Shown: positions 20,689 through 31,302, numbered from the stretch's first letter. The stretch is DNA of 64,000 nt from Fusobacteriales bacterium (GCA_020063625.1 JAICDD010000001.1:62001-126000); one strand, 5' to 3'. Numbers and translations are program-made. Notes: generated by a model not told the origin, from the letters alone.

Positions 20689-21711
20689 CTATATTAATAA
20701 CTCTTTTACTGCATCATCTTTATAATCAAGATTATGTATAGAGTTAATATATCTAATAGTTTTTGTCTTCCCTCTAATTAAAAGAGTTTGAGTTCTAGCT
20801 ATGTTTCCAGATCTTTTTATCCCTTCTAAAAGATCTCCTTTTGTTATTCCTGTTGCTGAAAAAACTATTTCATCATCTTTTACCATATCATCTATAGTTA
20901 AAACTTTTGTAATATCTATTCCCATTTCTTCACAACGCTTTTTCTCAAAATTACTTATTTTATCATTTTCTAATGAGATGCCTTTTACTTCTCTTCTTAA
21001 TTTAAGTCTTGCATTCATATCCCCACCAAGAGCTTTTAATGCTGCTGCTGATACTACTCCTTCTGGCGCTCCACCTATTCCATATAAAAAATCTATTCCT
21101 GAGTCAACTATTGCTGTAAGTAATGACCCTGCTACATCACCATCAGGAAGTGCATATATACTTACTCCCATTCTTTGCAAGTCTTCTATTACTTGATAAT
21201 GTCTTGGTTTATATAATATAATTCCTTTTAATTCTGATACTTTTTTATTCATTTTTTCTGCTATATTATTTATATTTTCCATAAGTGGTAAATTTAAATC
21301 TATTGCACCTTTTGCTGCTGGTCCTACTATAAGCTTTTCCATATACATGTCTGGTGCTTTTAAAAAACTTCCTTTATTTCCTGCTGCAAGTACTGCTATT
21401 GCATTTGCTTGCCCTTGTGCTACCATTCTTGTTCCTTCTACAGGGTCTACTGCTATATCTACTTGAGATATGTTTTCAATTCCTTTATATTTCCCTACTT
21501 TTTCCCCAATATAAAGCATTGGAGCTTCATCAATTTCTCCTTCTCCTATTACAATTTCTCCTTCAATTTCAATTTCATTAAGCATATTTCTCATTGCATC
21601 AACTGCTGCTTGGTCTGCTCCTTCTTTATCTCCTTTTCCTATCCACTTGTATGCTGCAAGAGCTGCTGCTTCTGTTATTCTAGCAAACTCCAACGCTAGT
21701 TCTCTTTTCAT
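20689..21711 (-). CDS. glpX: class II fructose-1,6-bisphosphatase
   Basis: GEGEIDEAPMLYIGEKVG, DIAVDPVEGT, GIGGAPEGVVSAAALK. Confidence 0.96.
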   Translation of the reverse strand: MKRELALEFARITEAAALAAYKWIGKGDKEGADQAAVDAMRNMLNEIEIEGEIVIGEGEIDEAPMLYIGEKVGKYKGIENISQVDIAVDPVEGTRMVAQGQANAIAVLAAGNKGSFLKAPDMYMEKLIVGPAAKGAIDLNLPLMENINNIAEKMNKKVSELKGIILYKPRHYQVIEDLQRMGVSIYALPDGDVAGSLLTAIVDSGIDFLYGIGGAPEGVVSAAALKALGGDMNARLKLRREVKGISLENDKISNFEKKRCEEMGIDITKVLTIDDMVKDDEIVFSATGITKGDLLEGIKRSGNIARTQTLLIRGKTKTIRYINSIHNLDYKDDAVKELLI

Positions 21712-21719
21712 TATTCCTC

Positions 21720-22007
21720 CTACTCTATTATTCTATAAATTTTTTCATTTTCCTTTTTCATATCTAATAAATTTCTAGCTTTTTTTTCTATAATCTCTAA
21801 ATTCTCTGTATTTTCTAACTCTAATTGTAATTTTGAATATTTTTTTTCTAGTTTTTCTATTTTTATTTCATTACTTTTTATCTGTGAATTAAGCTTACTT
21901 ATATCATATAACATATTTACTATAGGAAACAACCACCATTTAAGCATAAGTATAATTAATAAAGCTATAAAAAGTATTTTTAATTTAATTTTTGTTTTGA
22001 CTAGCAT
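21720..22007 (-). CDS. FtsB/DivIC-type septum formation initiator
   Basis: One TM, coiled coil, C-term IEKKARNLLDMKKENEKIYRI; ATG 22007 after gaggttt. Confidence 0.75.
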   Translation of the reverse strand: MLVKTKIKLKILFIALLIILMLKWWLFPIVNMLYDISKLNSQIKSNEIKIEKLEKKYSKLQLELENTENLEIIEKKARNLLDMKKENEKIYRIIE

Positions 22008-22677
22008 TTGAAACCTCATTTTTTTTAGTCATTGTTTCAACTATCTCTTTTACTCGAAGTGGATTTATTTTTGACAATTCATCAAGTATAAGTGCTACTT
22101 TTTTTTCATCCATTTTTTCAAATATTCTCGAAACAATATCTAGTTCCATGTTATTAACAGAAATTGCTACAGAATTTGGCTGCATTTTAGCATATATATT
22201 TGAAAATTTTGTTATATTTTCATCTTTTGCTAAATACTCAGCATTTAATTTTTTTAATTCTTCCTCTTTTTTTAATAATTCCTCTTCTTTTTGTTGTAGA
22301 TTTTTTTCTTTTGTTAATAATTCTTTTTCTAGCACTTTTACATCTTCTTCTCTTTTCGTTACAGCTAGTTCTTTTAATTCTATCTCTTTTCTTTTATTTT
22401 CAAGAATTTCTTGATATTTTAACATTGTATTTTTTAATCTTTCTTCTTCTGTTAAATGAATATTATAACTATAATTAATATAATTTCCTATATATGGTAA
22501 TTTTGCTATATTAGAATCTTTAGATATTACTTTACTTATATTTAGTACACCAATTATATCTAAAAATATTATTCCTCCTGTTAATGTAAGAAGAAAAATT
22601 AAAAACATTATTATTGTTAATATCAAATATTTCATTCCATTATTTTTTTTCTTTATCTCTTTTTTACTTTCAGCCAT
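21985..22677 (-). CDS. MotE/YlxF-like flagellar-operon protein
   Basis: TM + coiled coil + MgtE-N-like segment (VSRIFEKMDEKKVALILDELSKINPLRVKEIVETM), directly after fliJ. Confidence 0.7.
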   Translation of the reverse strand: MAESKKEIKKKNNGMKYLILTIIMFLIFLLTLTGGIIFLDIIGVLNISKVISKDSNIAKLPYIGNYINYSYNIHLTEEERLKNTMLKYQEILENKRKEIELKELAVTKREEDVKVLEKELLTKEKNLQQKEEELLKKEEELKKLNAEYLAKDENITKFSNIYAKMQPNSVAISVNNMELDIVSRIFEKMDEKKVALILDELSKINPLRVKEIVETMTKKNEVSNASQNKN

Positions 22678-22679
22678 TA

Positions 22680-23117
22680 TTAGTTTCTCCTATTATATAA
22701 ATTATTACTTAATTCATCTATTAGCTTATCCTCTTTTTTCTGCATATCTTTTTTGTATTCTTCAAGTTGTTTCTCTTTTAATTTTTCAAATATTTTTCTT
22801 TCTTTACGTATTTCAAAAAATTCTGCTCTTGCTTTTTCAAGCTCTTTTTCTATAATTTTTAATTCTTTATTATATTCGTCTATATCTTTATTTATTTTTA
22901 ATATAAAATTATTATAATTTTTTAAACTATTTATATCTATATTTCCAACTTTATAAGCTTTAAACTCTTGATGTAATCTATTTTTTTTATTAATTAACTC
23001 TTCTTTTTCTTCTAATTTTTTATTTTTCTTTTCTTGAATTCTAAAATATATATCTTTTGCTTGATGCTCTTCTTCTAATTTATAATCCAATGCTTTTTGA
23101 AATTTAAATTTAAACAT
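22680..23117 (-). CDS. fliJ: flagellar export protein FliJ
   Basis: FKFQKALDYKLEEEHQAKD, coiled coil, position after fliI. Confidence 0.8.
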   Translation of the reverse strand: MFKFKFQKALDYKLEEEHQAKDIYFRIQEKKNKKLEEKEELINKKNRLHQEFKAYKVGNIDINSLKNYNNFILKINKDIDEYNKELKIIEKELEKARAEFFEIRKERKIFEKLKEKQLEEYKKDMQKKEDKLIDELSNNLYNRRN

Positions 23118-23130
23118 TTTTTATCCTTTT

Positions 23131-24441
23131 TTAATTAAAAAGATTTATTAATATATCTTTTGTTTCTTCAAAATTACTCTCTTCATATATACCTTGTTTT
23201 AAAAAATTATTTACTTCTTCTATTTTTGATATTGCATAATCAACTTTTGGATTACTTCCTTGCTTATATGCACCAATACTAATAAGGTCTTCTACTTCAT
23301 TATATGTAGCTAATACTTCTCTTAATTTTTGATTAGCTTCTAAATGTTCTTTTGACACTATATTATTTATAACCCTTGATACACTTGCAAGTACATCTAT
23401 TGCAGGATAATGATTTTTTTCAGCCATTTTTCTAGATAAAACTATATGTCCATCTAATATACCTCTTACTGTATCTGCTATTGGGTCATTTAAATCATCA
23501 CCATCAACTAGTACTGTATAGAGTCCTGTTATTGTTCCTTTATCAGAATTTCCTGTCCTTTCTAAAAGCTTAGGAAGTTCTGCAAAAACACTAGGAGTAT
23601 AACCTCTAGTAGCTGGTGGTTCTCCTACAGCAAGTCCTATTTCTCTTTGTGCCATAGCAAATCTAGTAAGTGAATCCATCATAAGCATTACATTATAACC
23701 TTTATCTCTAAAATATTCTGCTATTGCAGTTGCTGTGGATGCTCCTTTAAGTCTTACTAGTGCTGGTTGGTCAGATGTAGCTACTACTACTACTGTATTT
23801 TTCATTCCTTTTTCACCAAGGTCTTTTTCTATAAACTCTCTTACTTCTCTTCCCCGTTCTCCTATTAGTGCTATTACATTTATATCTGCTGAACTATTCC
23901 TTGATATCATTCCAAGTAAAGTTGATTTCCCTACTCCAGATCCAGCAAATATACCTATTCTTTGACCTTTACCACAAGATATATTAGCATCTATTGCTCT
24001 TACACCTATATTAAGTGGTTCTTTTATTCTTTTTCTAGCCAAAGGATTTGGAGCTTGATTTTCTAGTGGGACATATTTTTCTATCTCTATTTTACCTTTA
24101 TCATCAATAGGATTTCCAAGTCCATCTATTACTCTTCCAAGTAGTTTTTTACTTACTCCTACACTAAGACTTCTACCACTAGGAATTACTTCGCATCCAT
24201 GACCAATTCCTTTCATATCACCAAGTGGCATTAAAAGTACTTTATTGTCATTAAATCCTACTACTTCTGCATCTATTTTTTTATTTGAATTTAATAGCTT
24301 TATATAACAATGTTCTCCTAAATGTACAAGTGGTCCAGAAGATTCTATAGTTAAACCTACTACTCTTACTACTCTTCCAACAGATTTAATAGTTTGTGTA
24401 TTTTCAACTATTTCATTATATCTATTAAAATCTAATTTCAT
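23131..24441 (-). CDS. fliI: flagellum-specific ATPase FliI
   Basis: GIFAGSGVGKSTLLGMI, LIGERGREVREFIE, PPATRGYTPSVFAELPKLLERTG. Confidence 0.96.
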   Translation of the reverse strand: MKLDFNRYNEIVENTQTIKSVGRVVRVVGLTIESSGPLVHLGEHCYIKLLNSNKKIDAEVVGFNDNKVLLMPLGDMKGIGHGCEVIPSGRSLSVGVSKKLLGRVIDGLGNPIDDKGKIEIEKYVPLENQAPNPLARKRIKEPLNIGVRAIDANISCGKGQRIGIFAGSGVGKSTLLGMISRNSSADINVIALIGERGREVREFIEKDLGEKGMKNTVVVVATSDQPALVRLKGASTATAIAEYFRDKGYNVMLMMDSLTRFAMAQREIGLAVGEPPATRGYTPSVFAELPKLLERTGNSDKGTITGLYTVLVDGDDLNDPIADTVRGILDGHIVLSRKMAEKNHYPAIDVLASVSRVINNIVSKEHLEANQKLREVLATYNEVEDLISIGAYKQGSNPKVDYAISKIEEVNNFLKQGIYEESNFEETKDILINLFN

Positions 24442-24449
24442 CTTCTCTC

Positions 24450-25271
24450 CTACTCTTCATGCAATTTATCTATTATAGTTTCAAGTTGTGTTTCAATACT
24501 TGCATCTACTCTTCCCATTTGTGTTTCTATTACACATCCACCAGGAGTCAAACTTTTATCTTCTAAAATATTAAATTCTTCTATATTATAAAATTTACTT
24601 TTCATCTCTTCTTTTAATTCTTTTGCATACTGTACTTGTTCCCAATTTACATAAATAGTAATTTTAGGAGAAACAGATATGTTTTTTAATGCTTCTAATA
24701 GATTTTGTTTTAATATTTCTTTATTTTTTACTTCTACTTTTATAACTTTTTCTGCTATTTTTATTATTAAGTTTATTATTTCTTCTTTAGAGTTGTTTAA
24801 CATAATCTCTTTTTCATTCATAGCTTCTTCTAATACTCTTTGAACATTAGAAAAAACATTACTAGAATTTAATAAAACTTGATTTTTACCAGCTTCATAT
24901 CCTTCTTTGTACCCTTCATCCCAAGCTTTTGCTTTTATATCATTACTTTCTTTTTCTGCTTCTGCTCTTGCTTCTTCTATTATTCTATAAGCTTCATTTT
25001 CTGCTTCATTTTTTAAGCTTTCCATTTGCATTTCTAATTCTTTTAGTTCTTGTCGTTTTGCAAGTAATATTTCATCTAATTCAAAAGTATCAAGTTCATC
25101 TTTTTCTTCAAATTCTTCATATTTTTCATCTTCATATTCTAATTCGCTATCTATATTTTGTAAACTTTTTTCTATTTTTTCATTTTCTTGTGTAGCTATA
25201 TGTTTTTTATGTTTAATCACTACAGGTTCTGTATTTTTTTTTACAAAATTCCCCTTAATTACATTAAACAA
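24450..25271 (-). CDS. fliH: flagellar assembly protein FliH
   Basis: Glu-rich helix, AKAWDEGYKEGYEAG, C-term GGCVIETQMGRVDASIETQLETI. Confidence 0.88.
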   Translation of the reverse strand: MFNVIKGNFVKKNTEPVVIKHKKHIATQENEKIEKSLQNIDSELEYEDEKYEEFEEKDELDTFELDEILLAKRQELKELEMQMESLKNEAENEAYRIIEEARAEAEKESNDIKAKAWDEGYKEGYEAGKNQVLLNSSNVFSNVQRVLEEAMNEKEIMLNNSKEEIINLIIKIAEKVIKVEVKNKEILKQNLLEALKNISVSPKITIYVNWEQVQYAKELKEEMKSKFYNIEEFNILEDKSLTPGGCVIETQMGRVDASIETQLETIIDKLHEE

Positions 25272-26268
25272 TTAGCTCATCCTCACTTCCTCTAGCTATT
25301 TGAATTTCACCTGATTCTTCAAGTTTTCTTACAACAGCAACAATTCTTTGTTGAGCTTCTTGTACATCTCTTACTCTTACAGGTCCAGTGTATTCCATAT
25401 CTTCACGTAAGTTATCTGCTGCTCTTTTAGACATGTTTTTAAATATTTTTTCAGCTACTTCTTCACTTGCACCTTTTAATGCCATAGTAAGATCTTTATT
25501 TTCTACATTTTTAAGTACTTGTTGTACTGATTTATCATCAAGTAAGATAAGGTCTTCAAATACAAACATTTTCTTTTTAACTTCTTCTGCTAACGATGCT
25601 TCTGCCTCTTCTAATCCTTCTATAATAGTTTTTTCAGTTGTTCTATCTACATTATTTAATATTTCAACTAATGCATCTATACCACCTGTCATAGTATAAT
25701 CTTGACCCATAACAGTTGAAATTTTTCTCTCTAAAATTCTTTCTACTTCTCTTATCATTTCTGGAGATGTTCTTTCCATTTGTGCTATTCTTCTAGCTAT
25801 ATCTATTTGCTTTTCTGAAGGTAAATGAGACATTATCTCTCCAGCTTTATCTGAAGGTAAATACGATATAATTAATGCTATAATTTGAGGATGTTCCCCT
25901 GATATAAAGTTAAGTATTTGTTCTGATTCTGTTCTTTGAATAAAGTCAAAAGGTCTAACTTGTAGATTTGATGTAAGTTTTGTAATAATTTCTACTGCTT
26001 TACTTTCACCTACAGCTTTTTGAAGTAACTCTCTTGCATAATTTATACCACCTTGTGATATATATTGCTGAGCTACCATCATCTCATTAAACTCTTCATA
26101 TACTTTTTCTTTTTGATCTAATTGTACTTTATTAACTTTTGCTATTTCAAATGTTAAGTCTTCTATTTCATCAGGTTTTAAATATTTAAAAACTTCAGCA
26201 GCTGCATCTTGTCCCAAAGCTATCATAAGTATTGCTGCTTTCTGTTTCCCTGTTAATTTTTCTGCCAA
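25264..26268 (-). CDS. fliG: flagellar motor switch protein FliG
   Basis: LTGKQKAAILMIALGQDAAAEVFKYL, EHPQIIALIISYLP, MFVFEDLILLDDKSVQQVL. Confidence 0.97.
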   Translation of the reverse strand: MAEKLTGKQKAAILMIALGQDAAAEVFKYLKPDEIEDLTFEIAKVNKVQLDQKEKVYEEFNEMMVAQQYISQGGINYARELLQKAVGESKAVEIITKLTSNLQVRPFDFIQRTESEQILNFISGEHPQIIALIISYLPSDKAGEIMSHLPSEKQIDIARRIAQMERTSPEMIREVERILERKISTVMGQDYTMTGGIDALVEILNNVDRTTEKTIIEGLEEAEASLAEEVKKKMFVFEDLILLDDKSVQQVLKNVENKDLTMALKGASEEVAEKIFKNMSKRAADNLREDMEYTGPVRVRDVQEAQQRIVAVVRKLEESGEIQIARGSEDELIV

Positions 26269-26280
26269 TTTTCTTTCCCC

Positions 26281-27882
26281 CTAATCTTCCATTAACCAAT
26301 TTCTTAATAAATTGGCTACTTCTTCAGGTTTTTGAATTGCTATTTGTCTAATTTGATTTTCTTGATCTGCTCTCTCTTGCTCTTCTATACTTAATGCTTC
26401 CTCATTTAAATTTATATCATCTAGTTGAGGTAATAGATCAGCAATTGCTTTTTCTTCTTTCTCTTTAATTCTTTTATTTTCAAGTCTTCTAAATAATAAG
26501 AATGCTCCTGCAGCTATTATTAAAGTAATAATAACAAAATAAATACCTATTAATTGATATTTTTTCCATTTTTCTTCTTCTGCAATAGAAGCGTTATATC
26601 TTTTTGCTATTTCAAAGTTAAATGGTAAAATTGTAACATTTATTTTATCTCCTCTAGTTTCATCAAAACCTACTGCAGTTTTTACCATATTTTCAAATTG
26701 AGTTATTTCTGCTTGTGTTATATTTTCTTTATCTTTAAAATATACAGAATCTTTATTCAGTGTAACTGATACTGTCATTCTTTTTATATTACCAGTTGAT
26801 TTTTCATAAACTGTATTCTTTTTGTCTAATTCATAATTTTTTACAATATTACTTTCTTTATAATTACTACTGCTACTGCTTTGTTCTTCTCCCACGTATC
26901 CTGGTATATTACTTGTTGTTCCTGGTACTCCACTAGCTGTATCATCTCCACTACCAGTTACCTCTTTTAAGTTATTTTGCTCGCTTCTTACTAATCCTTG
27001 TGTAAGTTGTTCTCCTGATACTGTTGGTGTTGTATAGCTTTCTGTTTGATAAGTTTCTTTATTAAAATCTAACTCTACACTTACTTTTACTCTATAATTT
27101 CCACCACCAAGAACATTTAATACTCCATTAGCACTTCTTTCTAATTTTTTTTCTATTTCTTGTTGCAATTCTATTCTTTTTTTAGAAGCTAAAGACCCTT
27201 CTTCTGAAAAATCAACCATATCTGAAAGTATATTTCCTGTTGTATCTACTACTTCTACATTTTCTTTTGGTAAGTTTTCAATAGCTCCTGCTACTAATAC
27301 AATAATACTTTTAATATTTTCTTCTTTTAATGTCTCAAATGGCTCTAATTCTATTAATACAGATGCTTTTGCTTCTGTTTTTTCATCAGCAAAAGGACTG
27401 TTATTTGCTGGTGTTATATTTACTACTGCTCTTTTTACTTGACTAAGTGATTTTATAGTCTTTTCTAATTCTCCTTTTTGTGCTCTTAAAAACATCATTT
27501 GTTTATCAAATTCAGTAGCTCCTATTTTTGAACTGTCAAATATTTCAAAACCTACTGCTGAATCTGGTAAAACTCCCTCTTTACTAAGGTCTAATCTAAT
27601 AGAATATTTTTGCTCTTTAGGTACTTCTATTACTGTGCCATTACCTGTAATTCTATATGTAACACCTCTTTTATCTAAACTTGCTTTTATTTTTGCAGCA
27701 TCTTTTGATTCTAATTCAGTAAATAAAGGTTCGTATGATACTTTACTACTTAACACAAAAAATAAAATTAAAAAAGTCAATAAACTTCCTAACAAAAAAA
27801 ATATTGTAATCTTTTGTATTTTAGTTAAATTTTTCCAAATTGTTGTAAACTGATTTTTTATTCTTTCGAAAAACTCATTCAT
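26281..27882 (-). CDS. fliF: flagellar MS-ring protein FliF
   Basis: YEPLFTELESKDAAKIKASLDKRGVTYRITGNGTVIEVP, LRAQKGELEKTI. Confidence 0.96.
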   Translation of the reverse strand: MNEFFERIKNQFTTIWKNLTKIQKITIFFLLGSLLTFLILFFVLSSKVSYEPLFTELESKDAAKIKASLDKRGVTYRITGNGTVIEVPKEQKYSIRLDLSKEGVLPDSAVGFEIFDSSKIGATEFDKQMMFLRAQKGELEKTIKSLSQVKRAVVNITPANNSPFADEKTEAKASVLIELEPFETLKEENIKSIIVLVAGAIENLPKENVEVVDTTGNILSDMVDFSEEGSLASKKRIELQQEIEKKLERSANGVLNVLGGGNYRVKVSVELDFNKETYQTESYTTPTVSGEQLTQGLVRSEQNNLKEVTGSGDDTASGVPGTTSNIPGYVGEEQSSSSSNYKESNIVKNYELDKKNTVYEKSTGNIKRMTVSVTLNKDSVYFKDKENITQAEITQFENMVKTAVGFDETRGDKINVTILPFNFEIAKRYNASIAEEEKWKKYQLIGIYFVIITLIIAAGAFLLFRRLENKRIKEKEEKAIADLLPQLDDINLNEEALSIEEQERADQENQIRQIAIQKPEEVANLLRNWLMED

Positions 27883-27904
27883 TTTTTATTTCCTCCAAAT
27901 AATA

Positions 27905-28201
27905 TTAAATCTGCATTTTTGCGAACTCTTGATATCCTTCAATAACTTTGTTTCTTACTTCTGTTACAAATAATAATGCTATTTCAGCTTTTTGACTTGC
28001 TATCATGACCTCGTGCAGATTATCTGTTTTCCCTGTTAAAAAATCAGTTGTTAAATTATCTGATTTAATTTTTAATTCATTAGCTTCATTAATTGCATTT
28101 TTTAGATAATCGCTAAATTTTTCTGTCCCTGTTTTTGTATTTTTATTTAATTCAGTTTGATTAAAAACCCCATTTATTTTATTTGTAGACTTTACTATCA
28201 T
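27905..28201 (-). CDS. fliE: flagellar hook-basal body protein FliE
   Basis: FSDYLKNAINEANELKIKSD, LHEVMIASQKAEIALLFVTEVRNKVIEGYQEFAKMQI. Confidence 0.92.
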   Translation of the reverse strand: MIVKSTNKINGVFNQTELNKNTKTGTEKFSDYLKNAINEANELKIKSDNLTTDFLTGKTDNLHEVMIASQKAEIALLFVTEVRNKVIEGYQEFAKMQI

Positions 28202-28212
28202 TTATACCCCTC

Positions 28213-28665
28213 CTACTTACCTATTTGAAGTGCTGCTGTAGCCATACTTTTAGCATTTGTTACTACAGTAGCATTTGCTTCATATGCTCTTTGTGCAGTA
28301 ATCAAGTCTACCATTTCATTTATTGTATTTACATTTGGCATAGCAACATAACCTTTTTCATTTGCATTTGGGTGATTAGGATCATATACATATCTAAAAG
28401 GTGTTTTATCTTCTACTACTTTTGCTACTCTTACACCTTCACTTTTTGATATAGTTGCACTTTTACTATCTATATTTATATTCATTGGTACTTTTAATTC
28501 TTTTTTTAGTTTTTCTTCAAATACAACCATTTTTCTTCTATAAGGTCCACCGTCTTCTGTTACAGTTGTATTAGCATTAGCTATATTATCTGCTATAATA
28601 TCCATTCTAAATCTTTCTGCTGTCATTCCTGAAGCAGCTTTATTCATAATATTAAATACACCCAT
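28213..28665 (-). CDS. flgC: flagellar basal-body rod protein FlgC
   Basis: ASGMTAERFRMDIIADNIANANTT, MVDLITAQRAYEANATVV. Confidence 0.96.
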   Translation of the reverse strand: MGVFNIMNKAASGMTAERFRMDIIADNIANANTTVTEDGGPYRRKMVVFEEKLKKELKVPMNINIDSKSATISKSEGVRVAKVVEDKTPFRYVYDPNHPNANEKGYVAMPNVNTINEMVDLITAQRAYEANATVVTNAKSMATAALQIGK

Positions 28666-28683
28666 ATTTATTTCCTCCTATTT

Positions 28684-29088
28684 CTACTTAGATTTTATAA
28701 CAGATTTTAACAATGAAAAATCTTGTGATATTCTTGTAATAGCTGTTTGATATCTAATATTATTTTTTGCTTGTTCTACTTTTTCTTTTTCAATATCCAC
28801 ATTATTTTTATCATTTCTCATAATAGTATTTTTTTCTACTACTTCTACTGGTTTTACATCATTTAAACTCACTGTGTTAATTTTTATATGTTTTGAATTT
28901 GTTGTTGTTCCTTCTAGAGCTTTATTTTCTCCAAGAGCTGTATTCAGATATTTTTCAAACTCTACATCTTTTCTTTTGTAATTAGGTGTGTTAACATTTG
29001 CAATATTATTTGCTATTGCTTCAGCTCTTTTATTATATGCGTCTAATCCTTTTTCTAATATAGTAAATCTGTTGTCAAAAAGTTTCAT
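28684..29088 (-). CDS. flgB: flagellar basal-body rod protein FlgB
   Basis: AYNKRAEAIANNIANVNTPNYKRKDVEFEKYL. Confidence 0.94.
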   Translation of the reverse strand: MKLFDNRFTILEKGLDAYNKRAEAIANNIANVNTPNYKRKDVEFEKYLNTALGENKALEGTTTNSKHIKINTVSLNDVKPVEVVEKNTIMRNDKNNVDIEKEKVEQAKNNIRYQTAITRISQDFSLLKSVIKSK

Positions 29089-29119
29089 GACTTTCCTCCT
29101 TAAAGATTCTTATCTACTT

Positions 29120-29923
29120 TTAAGAAATTTTATATACAATAAAACTCCCTAAAATAATTGCTATAATATCTAAAATAATCATTGAAAAAGTAATTCCAGG
29201 ATAAATCTCTATTATAGATGCTAAAATAAGTCCAATTATAAATAAAATAGTTTGTTCTCTGTATTTTTTTAATAAGAAATCAATAACTCTTGCAAATATA
29301 ACTATCCCTAATACAGCTCCTATCGCAATCACTGATAATGGTAATATTTCAAGATTATTTACAAATCCTATTACATTATGATATTCTCCTAATAATAGTA
29401 ATATTAACGAACCTGATACCCCTGGCATTACCATTGTTCCTGCAGCTATTATACCACAAAAAAACAGTTTAATTAAGTATATCATACTCATATTAATTAT
29501 ACTACTTTCAATTCTTTGAAAACCCTTAAAATATCCTAAAGCCGTTACAATAATTATTCCTGCTAATAAAAATATAAAATTAATACTTTTTAATTTTACT
29601 TTTTCTTTTTTAAAAATAAAAAAAACAGATGGTATTATAAGTCCTATAAAGAAAAAATTTGTTGCTTCACTATAATTATTATACATATATTCAATAATTT
29701 TTGAAAAAATTAATATTCCAATAATGACTCCTATACCTATCTGAACTAAAAATTTAATAAATTCTATTCTTTTTTTGTTATCTACTTCAAAAAATTCACC
29801 TATTGCTTCTGTTAATTTATCGTAAATTCCTAATATAAAAGCTAAGGTTCCTCCTGATACTCCAGGAATAATATTTGCTGCTCCTATTGCACTTCCTTTT
29901 AGTATGTTTTTAATGTACTCCAT
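29120..29923 (-). CDS. DUF368-family polyprenyl-phosphate transporter
   Basis: LKGSAIGAANIIPGVSGGTLAFILGIYDKL and second GTMVMPGVSGSLILLLLGEY repeat. Confidence 0.88.
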   Translation of the reverse strand: MEYIKNILKGSAIGAANIIPGVSGGTLAFILGIYDKLTEAIGEFFEVDNKKRIEFIKFLVQIGIGVIIGILIFSKIIEYMYNNYSEATNFFFIGLIIPSVFFIFKKEKVKLKSINFIFLLAGIIIVTALGYFKGFQRIESSIINMSMIYLIKLFFCGIIAAGTMVMPGVSGSLILLLLGEYHNVIGFVNNLEILPLSVIAIGAVLGIVIFARVIDFLLKKYREQTILFIIGLILASIIEIYPGITFSMIILDIIAIILGSFIVYKIS

Positions 29924-30362
29924 CTATATTCCCCTCATTTTCTTTTATGTATTCTATTGCCATTAAATATCCAATATCTCCAAATCCAGATAGCTTTCCT
30001 ACCACAATATCTGAAATAACAGACTTATGTCTAAACTCTTCTCTTTTATACACATTTGTCATATGTACTTCTATTGTTGGAATTTTCACAGATAATAAAG
30101 CATCTCGAATAGCAATACTATAATGTGTAAACGCACCTGGATTAAATATTATATAATCTATGTCTTCAAAATATGCTTGTTGAATTCTATTTACAATTTC
30201 TCCTTCAATATTTGATTGATAATCTAAAATTTCATAATTATATTTTTGAGCTCTAATTTTTATTCTATTTATTATATCGTCTAAAGTCTTATCTCCATAA
30301 AGACTCTTTTCTCTTTTTCCTAAAAAATTTAAATTAACTCCATTAATAACTAGTATTTTCAT
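29910..30362 (-). CDS. aroQ: type II 3-dehydroquinate dehydratase
   Basis: ILVINGVNLNFLGKRE, YIIFNPGAFTHYSIAIRDAL, EVHMTNVYKREEFRHKSV. Confidence 0.95.
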   Translation of the reverse strand: MKILVINGVNLNFLGKREKSLYGDKTLDDIINRIKIRAQKYNYEILDYQSNIEGEIVNRIQQAYFEDIDYIIFNPGAFTHYSIAIRDALLSVKIPTIEVHMTNVYKREEFRHKSVISDIVVGKLSGFGDIGYLMAIEYIKENEGNIDGVH

Positions 30363-30373
30363 AACATTATCCC

Positions 30374-30826
30374 CTATTTCTTTATAGTTTCTATCTCTTT
30401 AATAAAAGATTTCAAATCATCAAATTTTTTATACACTGAAGCAAATCTTACATATGCTACTTCATCTATTTTTTTTAATTTCTCCATTATTAATTCCCCT
30501 AAAAAAGAGCTCTTTATCTCTCTTTTATTTGATTTTTCTTCTATTTCCATCTCTATTTCATCTACTATTTTTTCTAACTCTTCTCTTTTTATATCTCTCT
30601 TTATTGTCGCCCTTAAAAGTCCTCTTAAAACTTTATCTCTATCAAAATCTTCTTGACTTCCATCTCTTTTTACTACATGTATTGGCAATCTTTCTACTCT
30701 TTCATATGTAGTAAATCTTTCTCCACAATTTATACATTCTCTTCTTCTTTTTATAGAAAAACCTTCTTGATAATTTCTACTATCTATTACTTTACTATCT
30801 TCTGATTTACAATATGGGCATCTCAT
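30374..30826 (-). CDS. nrdR: transcriptional regulator NrdR
   Basis: MRCPYCKSEDSKVIDSR, RRRECINCGERFTTYERVE. Confidence 0.97.
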   Translation of the reverse strand: MRCPYCKSEDSKVIDSRNYQEGFSIKRRRECINCGERFTTYERVERLPIHVVKRDGSQEDFDRDKVLRGLLRATIKRDIKREELEKIVDEIEMEIEEKSNKREIKSSFLGELIMEKLKKIDEVAYVRFASVYKKFDDLKSFIKEIETIKK

Positions 30827-30834
30827 ATAATCAC

Positions 30835-31302
30835 CTATGCTTTTTCTTCTATATCAATTAATTCTAATATTTCTTTTGAAGTTTTTGCATTAATAAGTTT
30901 ATTTCTAAAGCTCTCTTCTCTTATTAATCTAGATATTCTAGCTAATATTTTTAAATATATTTTACTTTCTGATGAAGGTGAAGCAAAGATAAAAAACAGT
31001 TTTACTTTTTCTCCATCTAATGATTCATACTCTATTGGATTTTTTACTCTAACAAAAGCAATAGTTAACTTATTTGCAGCTTTAGTTTTTGCATGTGGAA
31101 TAGCTACTCCTTTTCCTATTCCTGTTGTACCTAATAATTCTCTTTCATTTAAATCCTTATAACACTCTTCTTTATCTGTTATATTATTTGAAAGTGATAA
31201 TATTTCTGAAAATTTATTTAATGCATCTTTTTTATTCTCTACTTCTAAATCTAATTTTATAAGCTTCTCTTCCATAAAATCAGTAATTTTAACTAACTCC
31301 AT
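30835..31302 (-). CDS. PTS EIIA (fructose/nitrogen family)
   Basis: GIGKGVAIPHAKTKAANKLTIAFVRVKNPIEYESLDGEKVKLFFIFASP. Confidence 0.92.
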   Translation of the reverse strand: MELVKITDFMEEKLIKLDLEVENKKDALNKFSEILSLSNNITDKEECYKDLNERELLGTTGIGKGVAIPHAKTKAANKLTIAFVRVKNPIEYESLDGEKVKLFFIFASPSSESKIYLKILARISRLIREESFRNKLINAKTSKEILELIDIEEKA

